This document shows, piece after piece, positions 28,479 to 36,560 of a stretch of 64,000 nucleotides of DNA. The translations under genes and the position numbers were made by a program. The notes under the pieces are model-generated. The model was not told the origin of the DNA. It was given only the letters and a program-made list of their open reading frames with translations, and ran no database searches. Each line of letters begins with the position of its first letter. The stretch's first letter is position 1. This DNA comes from Psychrobacter jeotgali (GTDB taxonomy: Bacteria > Pseudomonadota > Gammaproteobacteria > Pseudomonadales > Moraxellaceae), in assembly GCF_904846315.1 (NCBI RefSeq), contig NZ_CAJHAF010000001.1:1984001-2048000 (forward strand). The letters are read 5' to 3'.

Positions 28479-29783
28479 TTAAGCGGACGCTAAAGCCTGC
28501 TCTAAATCGGCTTTGATATCGTCAATATGTTCAATACCAATAGACAAACGTACCATATCTTCACTCACGCCTGCTTGCTCAAGCTCTTGCTCATTCAACT
28601 GACGGTGGGTAGTGGTTGCTGGGTGGCTAGCTAGAGACTTGGCATCGCCAATATTGACCAAACGAGTAATTAAGTTTAGCGCGTCAATAAAATGCGCACC
28701 AGCCTCGCGGCCGCCTTTTACGCCGAAAGTCAAAATCGCTGAAGGCGTACCTTTCATATACTTTTGTGCCAGCTCATGATCAGGATGATCGGTGAGTCCT
28801 GCATATTTAATCCAAGCGACCTTATCATGGTCACGTAAGTATTCAGCAACTGCTTGCGCATTTTCTACATGGCGCTCCATACGCAGACTCAGGGTTTGCA
28901 TACCTTGCAGAATACTAAAAGCGTTCAGAGGACTGAGCGCTGCCCCTGTATTACGCAGAGGAGCCACACGAGCTCGGGCAATATAAGCTGCTGCGCCCAC
29001 GTCTTTTACAAAGTTTACCCCATGATAGCTGACATCAGGCGTATTCAATAATGGAAAACGCTCGGGATGATCGCCCCAAGAGAAGTTGCCACTATCGACA
29101 ATAGCGCCGCCGATTGAAGTACCGGTGCCGCTCATATATTTAGTCAACGAATGAACGATAATATCAGCACCAAACTCAAACGGACGGCAAAGCGCGGGCG
29201 TAGCCACAGTATTGTCAATCACCACTGGCACCCCATATTCATGAGCGATATCACTTATGGCCTGAATATCAACAATATTACCCAAAGGATTACCGATACT
29301 CTCGGCAAAAACCATTTTGGTTTTTTCATCGATTAAGTCATGAATAGCTTCTGGATTTCGATGATCAAAGAAGCGCACCTCGATACCTTGACGCGGCAAA
29401 GTATGGGCAAAGAAATTATAAGTGCCACCATAAAGGGTAGAAACCGCTATGATATTGTCGCCCATCTCACAAATAGTTTGCACCGCATAAGTGATAGCTG
29501 CCATTCCAGAAGCTACCGCCAAGGCACCAATACCACCTTCTAATGCCGCCACCCGCTCTTCTAATACCGCATTGGTTGGGTTCATGATACGAGTATAAAT
29601 ATTACCTGCGACCTTTAGATCAAATAAATCTGCGCCGTGCTGGGTATCATCAAAAGCGTAGGAGCTGGTATGATAAATCGGTACGGCTACGGCTTTGGTC
29701 GTCGGCTCAACACTATAACCGGCATGAATGGCTAAAGTTTCTAAGCGCTGATTATTAACATTATTTGCTTGATCATCACTCAT
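28479..29783 (-). CDS. metY: O-acetylhomoserine sulfhydrylase
   Basis: PLP enzyme of the Cys/Met metabolism family that makes homocysteine from O-acetylhomoserine and sulfide (direct sulfhydrylation). The 434-residue length fits MetY rather than the 390-residue cystathionine synthases/lyases. Motifs: ETLAIHAGY near 15, YTRIMNPTNAVLEERVAALEGG split at YTRIMNPTN (63-71) and LEERVAALEGG, VASGMAAI near 90, DNTVATP (190) and Schiff-base Lys215 in HSLTKYMSGTG. AAGGA precedes the ATG. It is followed by a terminator shared with the kinase gene. No SAM riboswitch was recognised upstream. Confidence 0.93.
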   Translation of the reverse strand: MSDDQANNVNNQRLETLAIHAGYSVEPTTKAVAVPIYHTSSYAFDDTQHGADLFDLKVAGNIYTRIMNPTNAVLEERVAALEGGIGALAVASGMAAITYAVQTICEMGDNIIAVSTLYGGTYNFFAHTLPRQGIEVRFFDHRNPEAIHDLIDEKTKMVFAESIGNPLGNIVDIQAISDIAHEYGVPVVIDNTVATPALCRPFEFGADIIVHSLTKYMSGTGTSIGGAIVDSGNFSWGDHPERFPLLNTPDVSYHGVNFVKDVGAAAYIARARVAPLRNTGAALSPLNAFSILQGMQTLSLRMERHVENAQAVAEYLRDHDKVAWIKYAGLTDHPDHELAQKYMKGTPSAILTFGVKGGREAGAHFIDALNLITRLVNIGDAKSLASHPATTTHRQLNEQELEQAGVSEDMVRLSIGIEHIDDIKADLEQALASA

Positions 29784-29837
29784 TATAGGTTCCTTATAAA
29801 TTACAGAGGTAAACTAAAAACTATCGATAAATGGAGC

Positions 29838-29888
29838 GCTAACAAAACGTTAGCAATAAAAAAGCTGGGTTAATCATAACCCAGCTTC
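29838..29888 (-). terminator. Terminator after nfuA
   Basis: Minus strand AAGCTGGGTT and AACCCAGCTT form a 9-10-bp stem with a six-base loop, ending in TTTTTTATT (29858-29888). A second small hairpin GCTAAC/GTTAGC (29838-29854) follows. It lies 88 bases after the nfuA stop and before the metY start. Confidence 0.85.
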
Positions 29889-29975
29889 TATATGAATAAA
29901 ACCGCAATTTTTTCATCAATTTATGACGATTATTCATAACTAATGAAAAACAATGCCATTCTTAGTCTTTAATCG

Positions 29976-30650
29976 TTACTTATAATAAGCGTTTGCCGCA
30001 TAAGTATGGTCAGTGTCATCAATAACTTGCGTGAGCTCTGGAATTTGCTGCTTAAGCTGTACTTCAACGCCTTGACGCAGCGTCATCTCTACCGCTGAGC
30101 AGCCTTGACAACCACCGCCGAACTTCAATACGGCGGTGATACCTACACCATCTTCTTCGATAAGCTCAAGCAAATCTACCATACCGCCATGAGCCGCTAG
30201 GCTTGGGTTAATCTCAGCCTGCAATACATAGTTGATACGCTCTTCAATACTAGCATCAGCGCCCACTTTGGGCACTTTTGAGTTCGGCGCACGGAAGGTT
30301 AACTGACCCCCGAAACGATCCTTATTATAATCGATAACCGCATCTTCTAAATAAGGCACAGAAGCGGCATCGATAAACGCATCAAAATCCTCATAGCTGA
30401 ATTTTACATCAGCGTTATCTTCTTCACCCGGTTGGTTATATGCCATGCAGCACTCTGCACGCGGCGTACCTGGGTGCTCAACAAAAATACGCACACCAAT
30501 ACCAGCGGTATCTTGCTTAGATAACAACTCAGCTAAGTAACCTTGAGCGGCTTCAGTGATAGTAATATTGCTTTTAACTTCAGTCTGCTCGGTATCCAGC
30601 GCTGATTCAAATTCGGTAGGCTGGTTAGCAGTTGGGTTCTGTTCACTCAT
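29976..30650 (-). CDS. nfuA: Fe-S biogenesis protein NfuA
   Basis: Iron-sulfur carrier that receives [4Fe-4S] clusters and delivers them to target enzymes, also under oxidative stress. The 224-residue protein has a degenerate A-type domain (about 30-130) and the C-terminal Nfu domain with the cluster-binding pair Cys181 and Cys184 in [17 protein letters not shown]. The first 28 residues are an acidic extension not present in the 191-residue Escherichia coli protein. An AGGA box precedes the ATG; a 7-bp hairpin lies in the leader. The gene is monocistronic with its own terminator. A MITE copy lies 140 bases upstream. Confidence 0.95.
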   Translation of the reverse strand: MSEQNPTANQPTEFESALDTEQTEVKSNITITEAAQGYLAELLSKQDTAGIGVRIFVEHPGTPRAECCMAYNQPGEEDNADVKFSYEDFDAFIDAASVPYLEDAVIDYNKDRFGGQLTFRAPNSKVPKVGADASIEERINYVLQAEINPSLAAHGGMVDLLELIEEDGVGITAVLKFGGGCQGCSAVEMTLRQGVEVQLKQQIPELTQVIDDTDHTYAANAYYK

Positions 30651-30669
30651 AATGCATCCTATAGATTAT

Positions 30670-30704
30670 GACACCAGCGCTCTTTTAAACGTATTTTTGG
30701 TGTC
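30670..30704 (-). promoter_or_regulatory. Hairpin in the nfuA leader
   Basis: GACACCA (30670-30676) and TGGTGTC (30698-30704) form a 7-bp inverted repeat 20 bases upstream of the nfuA start, close enough to affect translation initiation or to be an operator. No match to an IscR site could be established by eye. Confidence 0.35.
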
Positions 30705-30789
30705 GTTAATTGGGGAGATAGAGGCTATCAAGCATCAAGTTGCATGGATTATCTTGTCATCAACCTGACGGGTTATGTTCGATTGAATA

Positions 30790-30932
30790 TAGTGAGTTCA
30801 ATATAAAAAAGATACAGCGGGACTGGTATGAATTTTGCGCAGCATCGAAACGGCGTAGGCACAGCACGCCAGTAAAATTTATACCAGTTCCGCGTTTAAA
30901 TATAATGTATCTATTTTAGTTAAAATTGACTA
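30790..30932 (+). mobile_element. MITE-like element, copy 1
   Basis: A 143-bp noncoding element flanked by TA on both sides (30788-30789 and 30933-30934), suggesting a TA target duplication. Its ends are imperfect inverted repeats: TAGTGAGTT inward, and TAGTCAATT on the opposite strand from the right end, with further inner matches GATACA and GCGG-ACTGGTAT. The core contains a hairpin GGCGT/ACGCC. A second copy with the same length and orientation lies at 32285, differing at roughly nine positions. Such features fit a miniature inverted-repeat element of IS630/Tc1-mariner type; the mobilising transposase is not in the window. The rest of the spacer 30933-31260 shows no gene. Confidence 0.8.
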
Positions 30933-31260
30933 TAACTAGACTCATAACCTTGATAGCTATCCATTTATAAGGTCTATTATAGCGCACTTATATGATAATT
31001 CCGACCATGCTACTGCGATTTACTAGTCACCGCAATAAAGTCAAGGCTATAAATAGTATCATTGGCTTACTTAATAGCTTTTAGCATGTACAAAAAATAA
31101 ATAATATAACCAGTAAACTATCTGCTATGGTCTATATTAAGGTTGGTTTGCTGATTATCAAGCATTGAGTGTCCTATTAATAATTTAATAGTAGCCTCAG
31201 TAAATCAGAGCAAAATCTGTCTTATTACCCCACTGATTTTAATCTAAATGAGCTGTTTTT

Positions 31261-32301
31261 ATGACTACAGAAACCTTGACCCTAGTAAACACTAAAGATG
31301 GTGAGAAAATTGCAGTATGGAAAGTCACAGCTCATAAAAACCCTAAACCTATTAATAATACGGTGGTTAAAGGACAAAACGTCTTCTTGACCCACGGGAC
31401 TTTCTCCAACAAAAAAGTCTGTTTGAGAATCGCAGAGTATTTGGCTGAAATAGGTCATGACTGCTATATCATGGAATGGCGCGGGCATGGCGATAGCTCG
31501 ATACCAAAGCATAAATTTAACTTCGAAACCATCGCTACTTACGATTATGAAGCTACTTTTCGTTACCTCTTTGAGGAGTTAGAGCTGGATAATCTACACT
31601 GCGTAACTCATAGTGGCGGCGGGGTGTGCTTAGCGATGTTTTTGGTGCAGAATGTGCACTATATCGACAAATTAAACAGTATCACCACCTTTGCTTGCCA
31701 AGCATACGGAGCGATATCAAGCCCTAAAAGCCACGCTAGAATTGTCGCCACCAAACTATTCAATCGACTTTTAGGTTATATTCCTGCAAAAAAGCTTAAC
31801 ATGGGCCCGGTCAATGAAAGCTACTACACTATGCGCCAATGGTACGACTGGAACCTAAATAAAGACTTTAAAAGTAGTTTTATCCATAAAAACGACATGA
31901 CTCAAGAGGGTATTAAACAAGATACTCTTTATCAGCATTCTCTTTATCAACATACTTTGAATAAAAACAATTCCTGTAGCAACAAAACTAATAAAAAACC
32001 TAAAACTTCAAGCCCTAATGATAAGGAGTATATTGACTATCGCCAATATATGTCCAAAATTACTACGTCCATTTATGCTATCAGCGCTAAAGGTGATAAC
32101 TTCATTTCCCCTACCAATGGTTGCCAGCTATTTTTCGCTAACTTTACTAACCCTACCAATATCTTTCATGAGTACTCAAAAGCGAATGGAAATTTAGAAG
32201 ATTACGATCATACTCGTATTTTGGTAAGTCGTAATGCTGCGACCGAGATTTGGCCAACAGTCGCTAATTGGATCGCAGCACATATAGTGAGTTCAGTATA
32301 A
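31261..32301 (+). CDS. Alpha/beta hydrolase with MITE-altered C terminus
   Basis: Putative alpha/beta hydrolase of 346 residues. Seen motifs are VFLTHGTFSNKK (about 42), MEWRGHGDSS (about 75-84) and a nucleophile-elbow-like VTHSGGGVCLAMFL near residue 118-131 with Ser in HSGGG instead of the common GxSxG; a possible final His is in the DYDHTRI stretch near 317. Residues 228-258 are a low-complexity Asn/Lys/Ser/Thr insertion (NKNNSCSNKTNKKPKTSS). Substrate unknown. The last codons (IVSSV) and the stop lie inside MITE copy 2; removing the element and one TA would restore the ending AAHTSAS-stop in frame. A single gene bounded by the two MITE copies. Confidence 0.75.
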   Translation: MTTETLTLVNTKDGEKIAVWKVTAHKNPKPINNTVVKGQNVFLTHGTFSNKKVCLRIAEYLAEIGHDCYIMEWRGHGDSSIPKHKFNFETIATYDYEATFRYLFEELELDNLHCVTHSGGGVCLAMFLVQNVHYIDKLNSITTFACQAYGAISSPKSHARIVATKLFNRLLGYIPAKKLNMGPVNESYYTMRQWYDWNLNKDFKSSFIHKNDMTQEGIKQDTLYQHSLYQHTLNKNNSCSNKTNKKPKTSSPNDKEYIDYRQYMSKITTSIYAISAKGDNFISPTNGCQLFFANFTNPTNIFHEYSKANGNLEDYDHTRILVSRNAATEIWPTVANWIAAHIVSSV

Positions 32302-32427
32302 AAACGATACAGCGGGACTGGTATGAATTTTGCGCAGCATCGAAACGGCGTAGGCACAGCACGCCAGTAAAATTCATACTAGTTCCGCGTTTAAATATAA
32401 TGTATCTGTTTTATTTAGAATCGACTA
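32285..32427 (+). mobile_element. MITE-like element, copy 2
   Basis: Second 143-bp copy, same orientation as copy 1, flanked by TA at 32283-32284 and 32428-32429. The left end sits inside the 3' end of the preceding hydrolase gene and supplies its last residues and TAA stop. The two copies share nearly all bases, including the core region with the GGCGT/ACGCC hairpin, and differ at about nine sites, so they are not a very recent duplication of one another. Confidence 0.8.
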
Positions 32428-32488
32428 TACCTCAGCCTCTTAATGACTATCAAGTTCAATCATTACTCATACATTACTATTCAGCACC

Positions 32489-32517
32489 TTGATTTAATAT
32501 ACATTTTTATATATTAT
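32489..32517 (+). promoter_or_regulatory. Candidate promoter of the AhpD-like gene
   Basis: TTGATT and TATTAT with a 17-base spacer, about 90 bases before the ATG at 32607 and 60 bases beyond MITE copy 2. The region is very AT-rich, so chance matches are likely. Confidence 0.4.
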
Positions 32518-32606
32518 AATTATACATAAAAACTAATGATAAAAATTATTGGTTGCTCAGTTTTTTATTTCTTAAACTATTAGTACTGCTAAATGAGGAT
32601 CATCCC

Positions 32607-32954
32607 ATGAGTAAGTCATTTAACGATATCACCAAACACGTCTCGAGCAATATGGTTAAGCTGCACAAAAACATTCCAGAGACTAGCAAAGCCTTTTCTC
32701 AGCTTAGTAGCGCCTCAACCGTAGATGGTGTTTTAGATAAAAAAACCAAAGAGCTTATCGCGCTAGCATTAGCGGTCGGGGCACGCTGTGATGCCTGTAT
32801 CGGCTTTCATACCAAAGCATTGGTTAGGCTTGGTGCTACCGAACAAGAAGTCGCTGAAACCCTCGGCGTATGTGTCGCGATGGGCGGCGGCCCGTCAATG
32901 ATGTATGCTGCCGAAGCGGTTGCCTCCTTTGAAGAGTTTAGCAAAGATAAGTAA
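32607..32954 (+). CDS. AhpD-like carboxymuconolactone decarboxylase-family protein
   Basis: Small all-helical protein of the CMD/AhpD family, whose members act as alkylhydroperoxidases or decarboxylases. From the chosen ATG (GAGGA seven bases ahead; an in-frame start at 32553 is rejected) it has 115 residues. The redox signature CDACIGFHTKAL gives Cys61, Cys64 and His68, the AhpD catalytic arrangement, so a peroxidatic or disulfide-relay role is favoured over decarboxylation. The neighbour is a glutathione S-transferase, which fits a detoxification theme, but a terminator lies between them. Function beyond the family is inferred. Confidence 0.88.
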   Translation: MSKSFNDITKHVSSNMVKLHKNIPETSKAFSQLSSASTVDGVLDKKTKELIALALAVGARCDACIGFHTKALVRLGATEQEVAETLGVCVAMGGGPSMMYAAEAVASFEEFSKDK

Positions 32955-32980
32955 GCCTTTATTGAAAGTATAAAAAACGA

Positions 32981-33016
32981 AACTGCCAATAGTTATTGAA
33001 CTTTTGGCAGTTTTTT
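32981..33016 (+). terminator. Terminator after the AhpD-like gene
   Basis: AACTGCCAA and TTGGCAGTT form a 9-bp stem with a 14-base loop followed by TTTTTT. Confidence 0.9.
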
Positions 33017-33237
33017 ATGGCTTTTTTTATAGTTATTTTAAAGTGATAACCAGGCTACTAAGGAATTTACTTGAGAAATACTAAAAGTTTGAGCTAATAA
33101 GTGTTTAAAGTCATTTTGTACCTATTACATCTATTCAAATTAACTTCACATAAGATAACTGAACAAACTTTTATGATTGGTTAGACTTTATATTGTTAAT
33201 ACAACGATATAAATAAACAATTATAAAGGAGTATGTT

Positions 33238-33867
33238 ATGAAGTTATACGTGATTCCAGGTACCTGTGCAGTGGTTCCGCATACCGCTCTTGAGTGGGCC
33301 GACGCAGATTATGAGCTGGAGCTTTTAGATCATGACTCTGTCAAGTCAGAAGCCTACTTACGTATCAATCCGCAAGGTGCAGTACCATCGATAGTAGATG
33401 GCGCTACGATTATCACCCAAAACATTGCTACTCAGGTTTATATTGATGCCTGCTATCCTGATGCTCATATTTTTGGTAAAAACGACTCTCCTGCCGAAAA
33501 AGGTCAGCTGATGCATTGGTTAGCTTTCTTGAACGCAGATCTGCATAAAGCATTTGCCCCGCTCTTCGGTCCTGAGGGCTTTATTGAAGATGAGTCTGCA
33601 CAGCAGCAGTTAAAAGCTAAGGCGAAAGAAAATATTGCGCACCTGCTAAGATTGCCAAACGAGCAACTGGGCAAGCAAGATTATCTAACGGGCAGCAAAA
33701 CCACAGCCGATATCTATCTTTATATCACCTTAACATGGGCGAAGAAGTTTGAGATTGATCTGTCTAAATATAATAATCTAAACGGCTTTATCAAGCGTAT
33801 TGAAGCTGACGAAGGGTTGACAGCCGTTATTGAGCAGCAAGGTTTAGAGAAGATTGAATCGCTGTAG
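33238..33867 (+). CDS. Glutathione S-transferase family protein (beta-class-like)
   Basis: Cytosolic GST of 209 residues. The N-terminal thioredoxin-fold domain starts MKLYVIPGTCAVVPHTALEW, with Cys10 at the position used by bacterial beta-class GSTs, and carries the glutathione-binding NPQGAVPSIVDG with the cis-Pro (about 47-58) and the TQNIA stretch in place of the more usual ESxAI. The C-terminal helical domain includes YLTGSKTTADIYLYITL, the N-capping motif region. An AAGGAG site precedes the ATG. Substrate cannot be predicted; a role in conjugation or thiol redox reactions is inferred from the family. Confidence 0.9.
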   Translation: MKLYVIPGTCAVVPHTALEWADADYELELLDHDSVKSEAYLRINPQGAVPSIVDGATIITQNIATQVYIDACYPDAHIFGKNDSPAEKGQLMHWLAFLNADLHKAFAPLFGPEGFIEDESAQQQLKAKAKENIAHLLRLPNEQLGKQDYLTGSKTTADIYLYITLTWAKKFEIDLSKYNNLNGFIKRIEADEGLTAVIEQQGLEKIESL

Positions 33868-33912
33868 ATACTAATTATTGAGAAAATTTTATAACCAAAA
33901 TTTTTATTATCT

Positions 33913-33942
33913 AACCTTTCTAACTTTTAGAGAGGTTTTTTA
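33913..33942 (+). terminator. Terminator after the GST gene
   Basis: AACCTTTCT and AGAGAGGTT pair over 9 bp (one G-U) with a seven-base loop, followed by TTTTTTAT. It lies between convergent genes. Confidence 0.75.
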
Positions 33943-33955
33943 TATTCTCAGCGCC

Positions 33956-34423
33956 TCACCCTGCCACAACCTCGATAATACTCTTACAAATACGAGCACT
34001 TAAATTACTCAGCTTCTCATCTGGCGAACCCTCACAAAAGCAATGAAAGTCATAAATCTGATCTTTATAATCGATACAGTAAAAAAACGTGCCGACAGGC
34101 TTCTCTATGGTTTCAGAGCCGCCTTCTTTTACTAAGCCGGTGCAAGCGACATAAACATCGGACTCAAAGATAGCTTTAGACTTCTTTATCAACTCTCTAG
34201 TGACAGCTAACGACTCAGAGGTATGCTCGCTCATTATTTGGCTAGAAATTTTTAACACATTCTTTTTGACCCAGTCGTCATAACAAACCAATCCACCCAT
34301 CAATATATCACCTGAATAATCGGTGAGTGAAAATTTATGCGCTAGATAGCCTGCCGTTGCACTCTCAATAAAGGTAATGGTTAGCTGGTTCTCTGCTAAT
34401 AGTTTGGCACATTTATCAAACAT
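33956..34423 (-). CDS. CinA C-terminal-domain protein (PncC-like NMN amidase)
   Basis: Stand-alone CinA C-terminal domain; characterised members (PncC) deamidate nicotinamide mononucleotide to nicotinate mononucleotide. The 155-residue protein (ATG at 34421-34423, with GGAG six bases ahead; an ATG four codons upstream is less well placed) keeps Ser21 in ESATAGYLAHKFS and Tyr48/Lys53 in LVCYDDWVKKNVL, the catalytic set of the family. The usual TGxAGP-type glycine loop is replaced by CTGLVKEGGSETIEKPVGT, so activity is not guaranteed. A few hundred bases away, on the other strand, lie two further pyridine-nucleotide genes. Confidence 0.8.
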   Translation of the reverse strand: MFDKCAKLLAENQLTITFIESATAGYLAHKFSLTDYSGDILMGGLVCYDDWVKKNVLKISSQIMSEHTSESLAVTRELIKKSKAIFESDVYVACTGLVKEGGSETIEKPVGTFFYCIDYKDQIYDFHCFCEGSPDEKLSNLSARICKSIIEVVAG

Positions 34424-34615
34424 GATGAGCTCCATAAAGTCGATTAGTCTTGTGTATTATAGATGTGGTTATCATAAGGTGTTAGGGCAGCCTATCCCTT
34501 TATTAAAAGCCAGCGTTCATTGATAGTATGGTGTTAACTCTGCCAGCATTCGTTGTCAATGAATAGACATAGTTAAGCCTATTTATTACATAACTTTAGT
34601 AAGTTAAGGTCAACC

Positions 34616-35263
34616 ATGAATCCATTATCTAGTAGTCGCTTGATCAATAACCGCCCAACTAAGCATTGGCGACAGCGCTATAAATCAGCACTGAGTCTGA
34701 GCCTCATAAGTCTACTAGTAAGCTGCCAGTTAACTGCTTGTAGTCCCAATCAGGAGGTCGTGCCTCTACCCGAGAGCGCAATCGAAATTGACGATTCAGT
34801 TAATTTATATCAGGTTGATAATTTATTATTTCGCAGCGAGCAATTGGGTTTAGCTGACATTCCATTGTTAATAGATAATGATATTGACGCTATTATTAAT
34901 CTGCGCTACTTCAATCAAACAGCAAACGATGAGCTATTAGATAAGATCGTTGAAGATACGTCCGTGACTTTATACAATCAACCTCTTAAAGCATGGAATG
35001 TAACGCCGCAGGAGATTGCACAAGTACTCAGCCAGATAAAGGCTCTACAAGATCAAAACAAGCGAGTTTTGGTTCATTGCTATCATGGCGCGGATCGAAC
35101 AGGATTGATTGTAGCTATGTATCGCATTATTGAGCAAGGCTGGTCGATTGAGGATGCCAAGCAGGAGATGACGGCTGGAGGGTATGGCTATCATCCCATT
35201 TGGATAAATCTTGAAAAAATGCTAGACCCTATAACGCTCAATGCGGTACGTGAACAACTATAA
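34616..35263 (+). CDS. Tyrosine/dual-specificity phosphatase-like lipoprotein
   Basis: Cys-based phosphatase fold with an export signal. Residues 20-42 form a basic then hydrophobic signal ending in the lipobox LTAC (Cys42). The P-loop is VHCYHGADRTG with Cys155 and Arg161 (Cx5R), and INLRYFNQ near 94 matches the early part of the dual-specificity phosphatase domain; an upstream Asp near PLKAWNVTPQE could be the general-acid region, though no clear Asp is visible there. The product would face the periplasm. Similar small exported phosphatases act on phosphotyrosine, phospholipid head groups or inositol phosphates; the substrate is unknown. It precedes nadM by 117 bases. Confidence 0.85.
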   Translation: MNPLSSSRLINNRPTKHWRQRYKSALSLSLISLLVSCQLTACSPNQEVVPLPESAIEIDDSVNLYQVDNLLFRSEQLGLADIPLLIDNDIDAIINLRYFNQTANDELLDKIVEDTSVTLYNQPLKAWNVTPQEIAQVLSQIKALQDQNKRVLVHCYHGADRTGLIVAMYRIIEQGWSIEDAKQEMTAGGYGYHPIWINLEKMLDPITLNAVREQL

Positions 35264-35380
35264 CCGTAGCATCCTAAAACATCTTTACACTTGTCAGCCA
35301 GTCATCGGCTGTGGCAGTATTAGCGTCATTGTGCCCTAGTCGATAAACGATTAATAGATTTGCTGCAAGGAGTTGCGTTT

Positions 35381-36436
35381 ATGAGTGCCGAACAAACTAA
35401 AAATAATATAGATGAGTTAAACGCTAAGCCTTATAAGTATCTGGTATTTATCGGGCGTTTTCAGCCATTCCATTTTGGTCATAAGGCGGTTATTGATAAA
35501 GCCTTAGAATGTGCAGAAAACGTGATTATGCTTATCGGCTCTGCTAACTTGCCGCGCAGTTTACGCAATCCTTTTTCAGTCGCTGAACGTACTGCCATGA
35601 TCAAAGGGGCCTTTTCAGATCAACAAGCGGCTCGCATCCACTGCGTTGGTCTCGATGATGCTCTGTATAACGATACACGCTGGCTAAAATACGTCCAAGC
35701 TGGGGTCAAGTCCGTAACCCATGACTTAAATGCTAATATCGGTTTGATTGGTCATTCAAAAGACAACTCCTCTTATTATTTATCTTTATTTCCCAATTGG
35801 AAATCACTGTCAGTACCCAGCTATAAAAACTTATCGTCAACCCCCATTCGTGACAGTTATCTCATGGGCGCTACCCCAACGCCTGAGCGTACGCCAGAAT
35901 CGACCCGTGAAGTATTGAATGAATTTAAGCAAACCGCTGATTATCAGCGCTTGCATGAAGAAGCGGGCTTTATCGATAAATATAAGAAGCAATGGGAGTC
36001 TGCGCCTTATCCGCCAACCTTTATGACCGCTGATGCGCTGGTAGTGCAGTCAGGGCATATCTTACTGGTCGAGCGCCGGAGTATGCCGGGACGTGGACTC
36101 TGGGCGTTGCCGGGTGGTTTTATTAATCCCAAAGAAACCTTGTTCGATGCCTGTATCCGTGAGCTACGTGAAGAAACCCGTCTTAAAGTACCAGAACCCG
36201 TATTACGTGGCTCCTTTCATAGTCAGCATACCTTTGATGATCCCTACCGCTCGGCGCGTGGACGCACCATTACCCAAGCCTTTTATTTGCAATTAAAGAA
36301 CGATGCTAAAGGTTTGCCAAAAGTGAAAGGTAGTGACGATGCTGCTCGAGCCTTTTGGTTACCGCTGGCTGAGCTTGATGCCAAGATGATGTTTGAAGAC
36401 CATTATGCGATTATTACCAAGATGGTTGGATTGTAA
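35381..36436 (+). CDS. nadM: Bifunctional NMN adenylyltransferase/Nudix hydrolase
   Basis: Two-domain enzyme of 351 residues. The N-terminal NadM-type nucleotidyltransferase has GRFQPFHFGH (25-34) and SSTPIR (152-157), the ATP-binding motifs, and converts NMN plus ATP to NAD. The C-terminal domain (about 215-350) has a Nudix box from Gly245 (GGFINPKETLFDACIRELRE, then ET), proposed in homologues such as the Synechocystis protein to hydrolyse ADP-ribose. The ATG at 35381 has AAGGAG eight bases ahead. nadV follows after 124 bases, giving a two-step nicotinamide to NAD route. Confidence 0.93.
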   Translation: MSAEQTKNNIDELNAKPYKYLVFIGRFQPFHFGHKAVIDKALECAENVIMLIGSANLPRSLRNPFSVAERTAMIKGAFSDQQAARIHCVGLDDALYNDTRWLKYVQAGVKSVTHDLNANIGLIGHSKDNSSYYLSLFPNWKSLSVPSYKNLSSTPIRDSYLMGATPTPERTPESTREVLNEFKQTADYQRLHEEAGFIDKYKKQWESAPYPPTFMTADALVVQSGHILLVERRSMPGRGLWALPGGFINPKETLFDACIRELREETRLKVPEPVLRGSFHSQHTFDDPYRSARGRTITQAFYLQLKNDAKGLPKVKGSDDAARAFWLPLAELDAKMMFEDHYAIITKMVGL

Positions 36437-36560
36437 TGGTTTTTTCTACTTGAGCTTTAGGCACTTATATTAATTCTCTAAAAAATGTCGACTGAGCCGA
36501 TAGACGGCAAAGGCCATTCGCTGCATGGTTTGCAGCATATTAAAGCAGAGGAGTTCTGTG

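Noticed and set aside
32268..32492. Open frame across MITE copy 2
   Set aside because: It joins hydrolase sequence, the repeat and downstream spacer in a shifted frame; a product of the insertion and not a gene.
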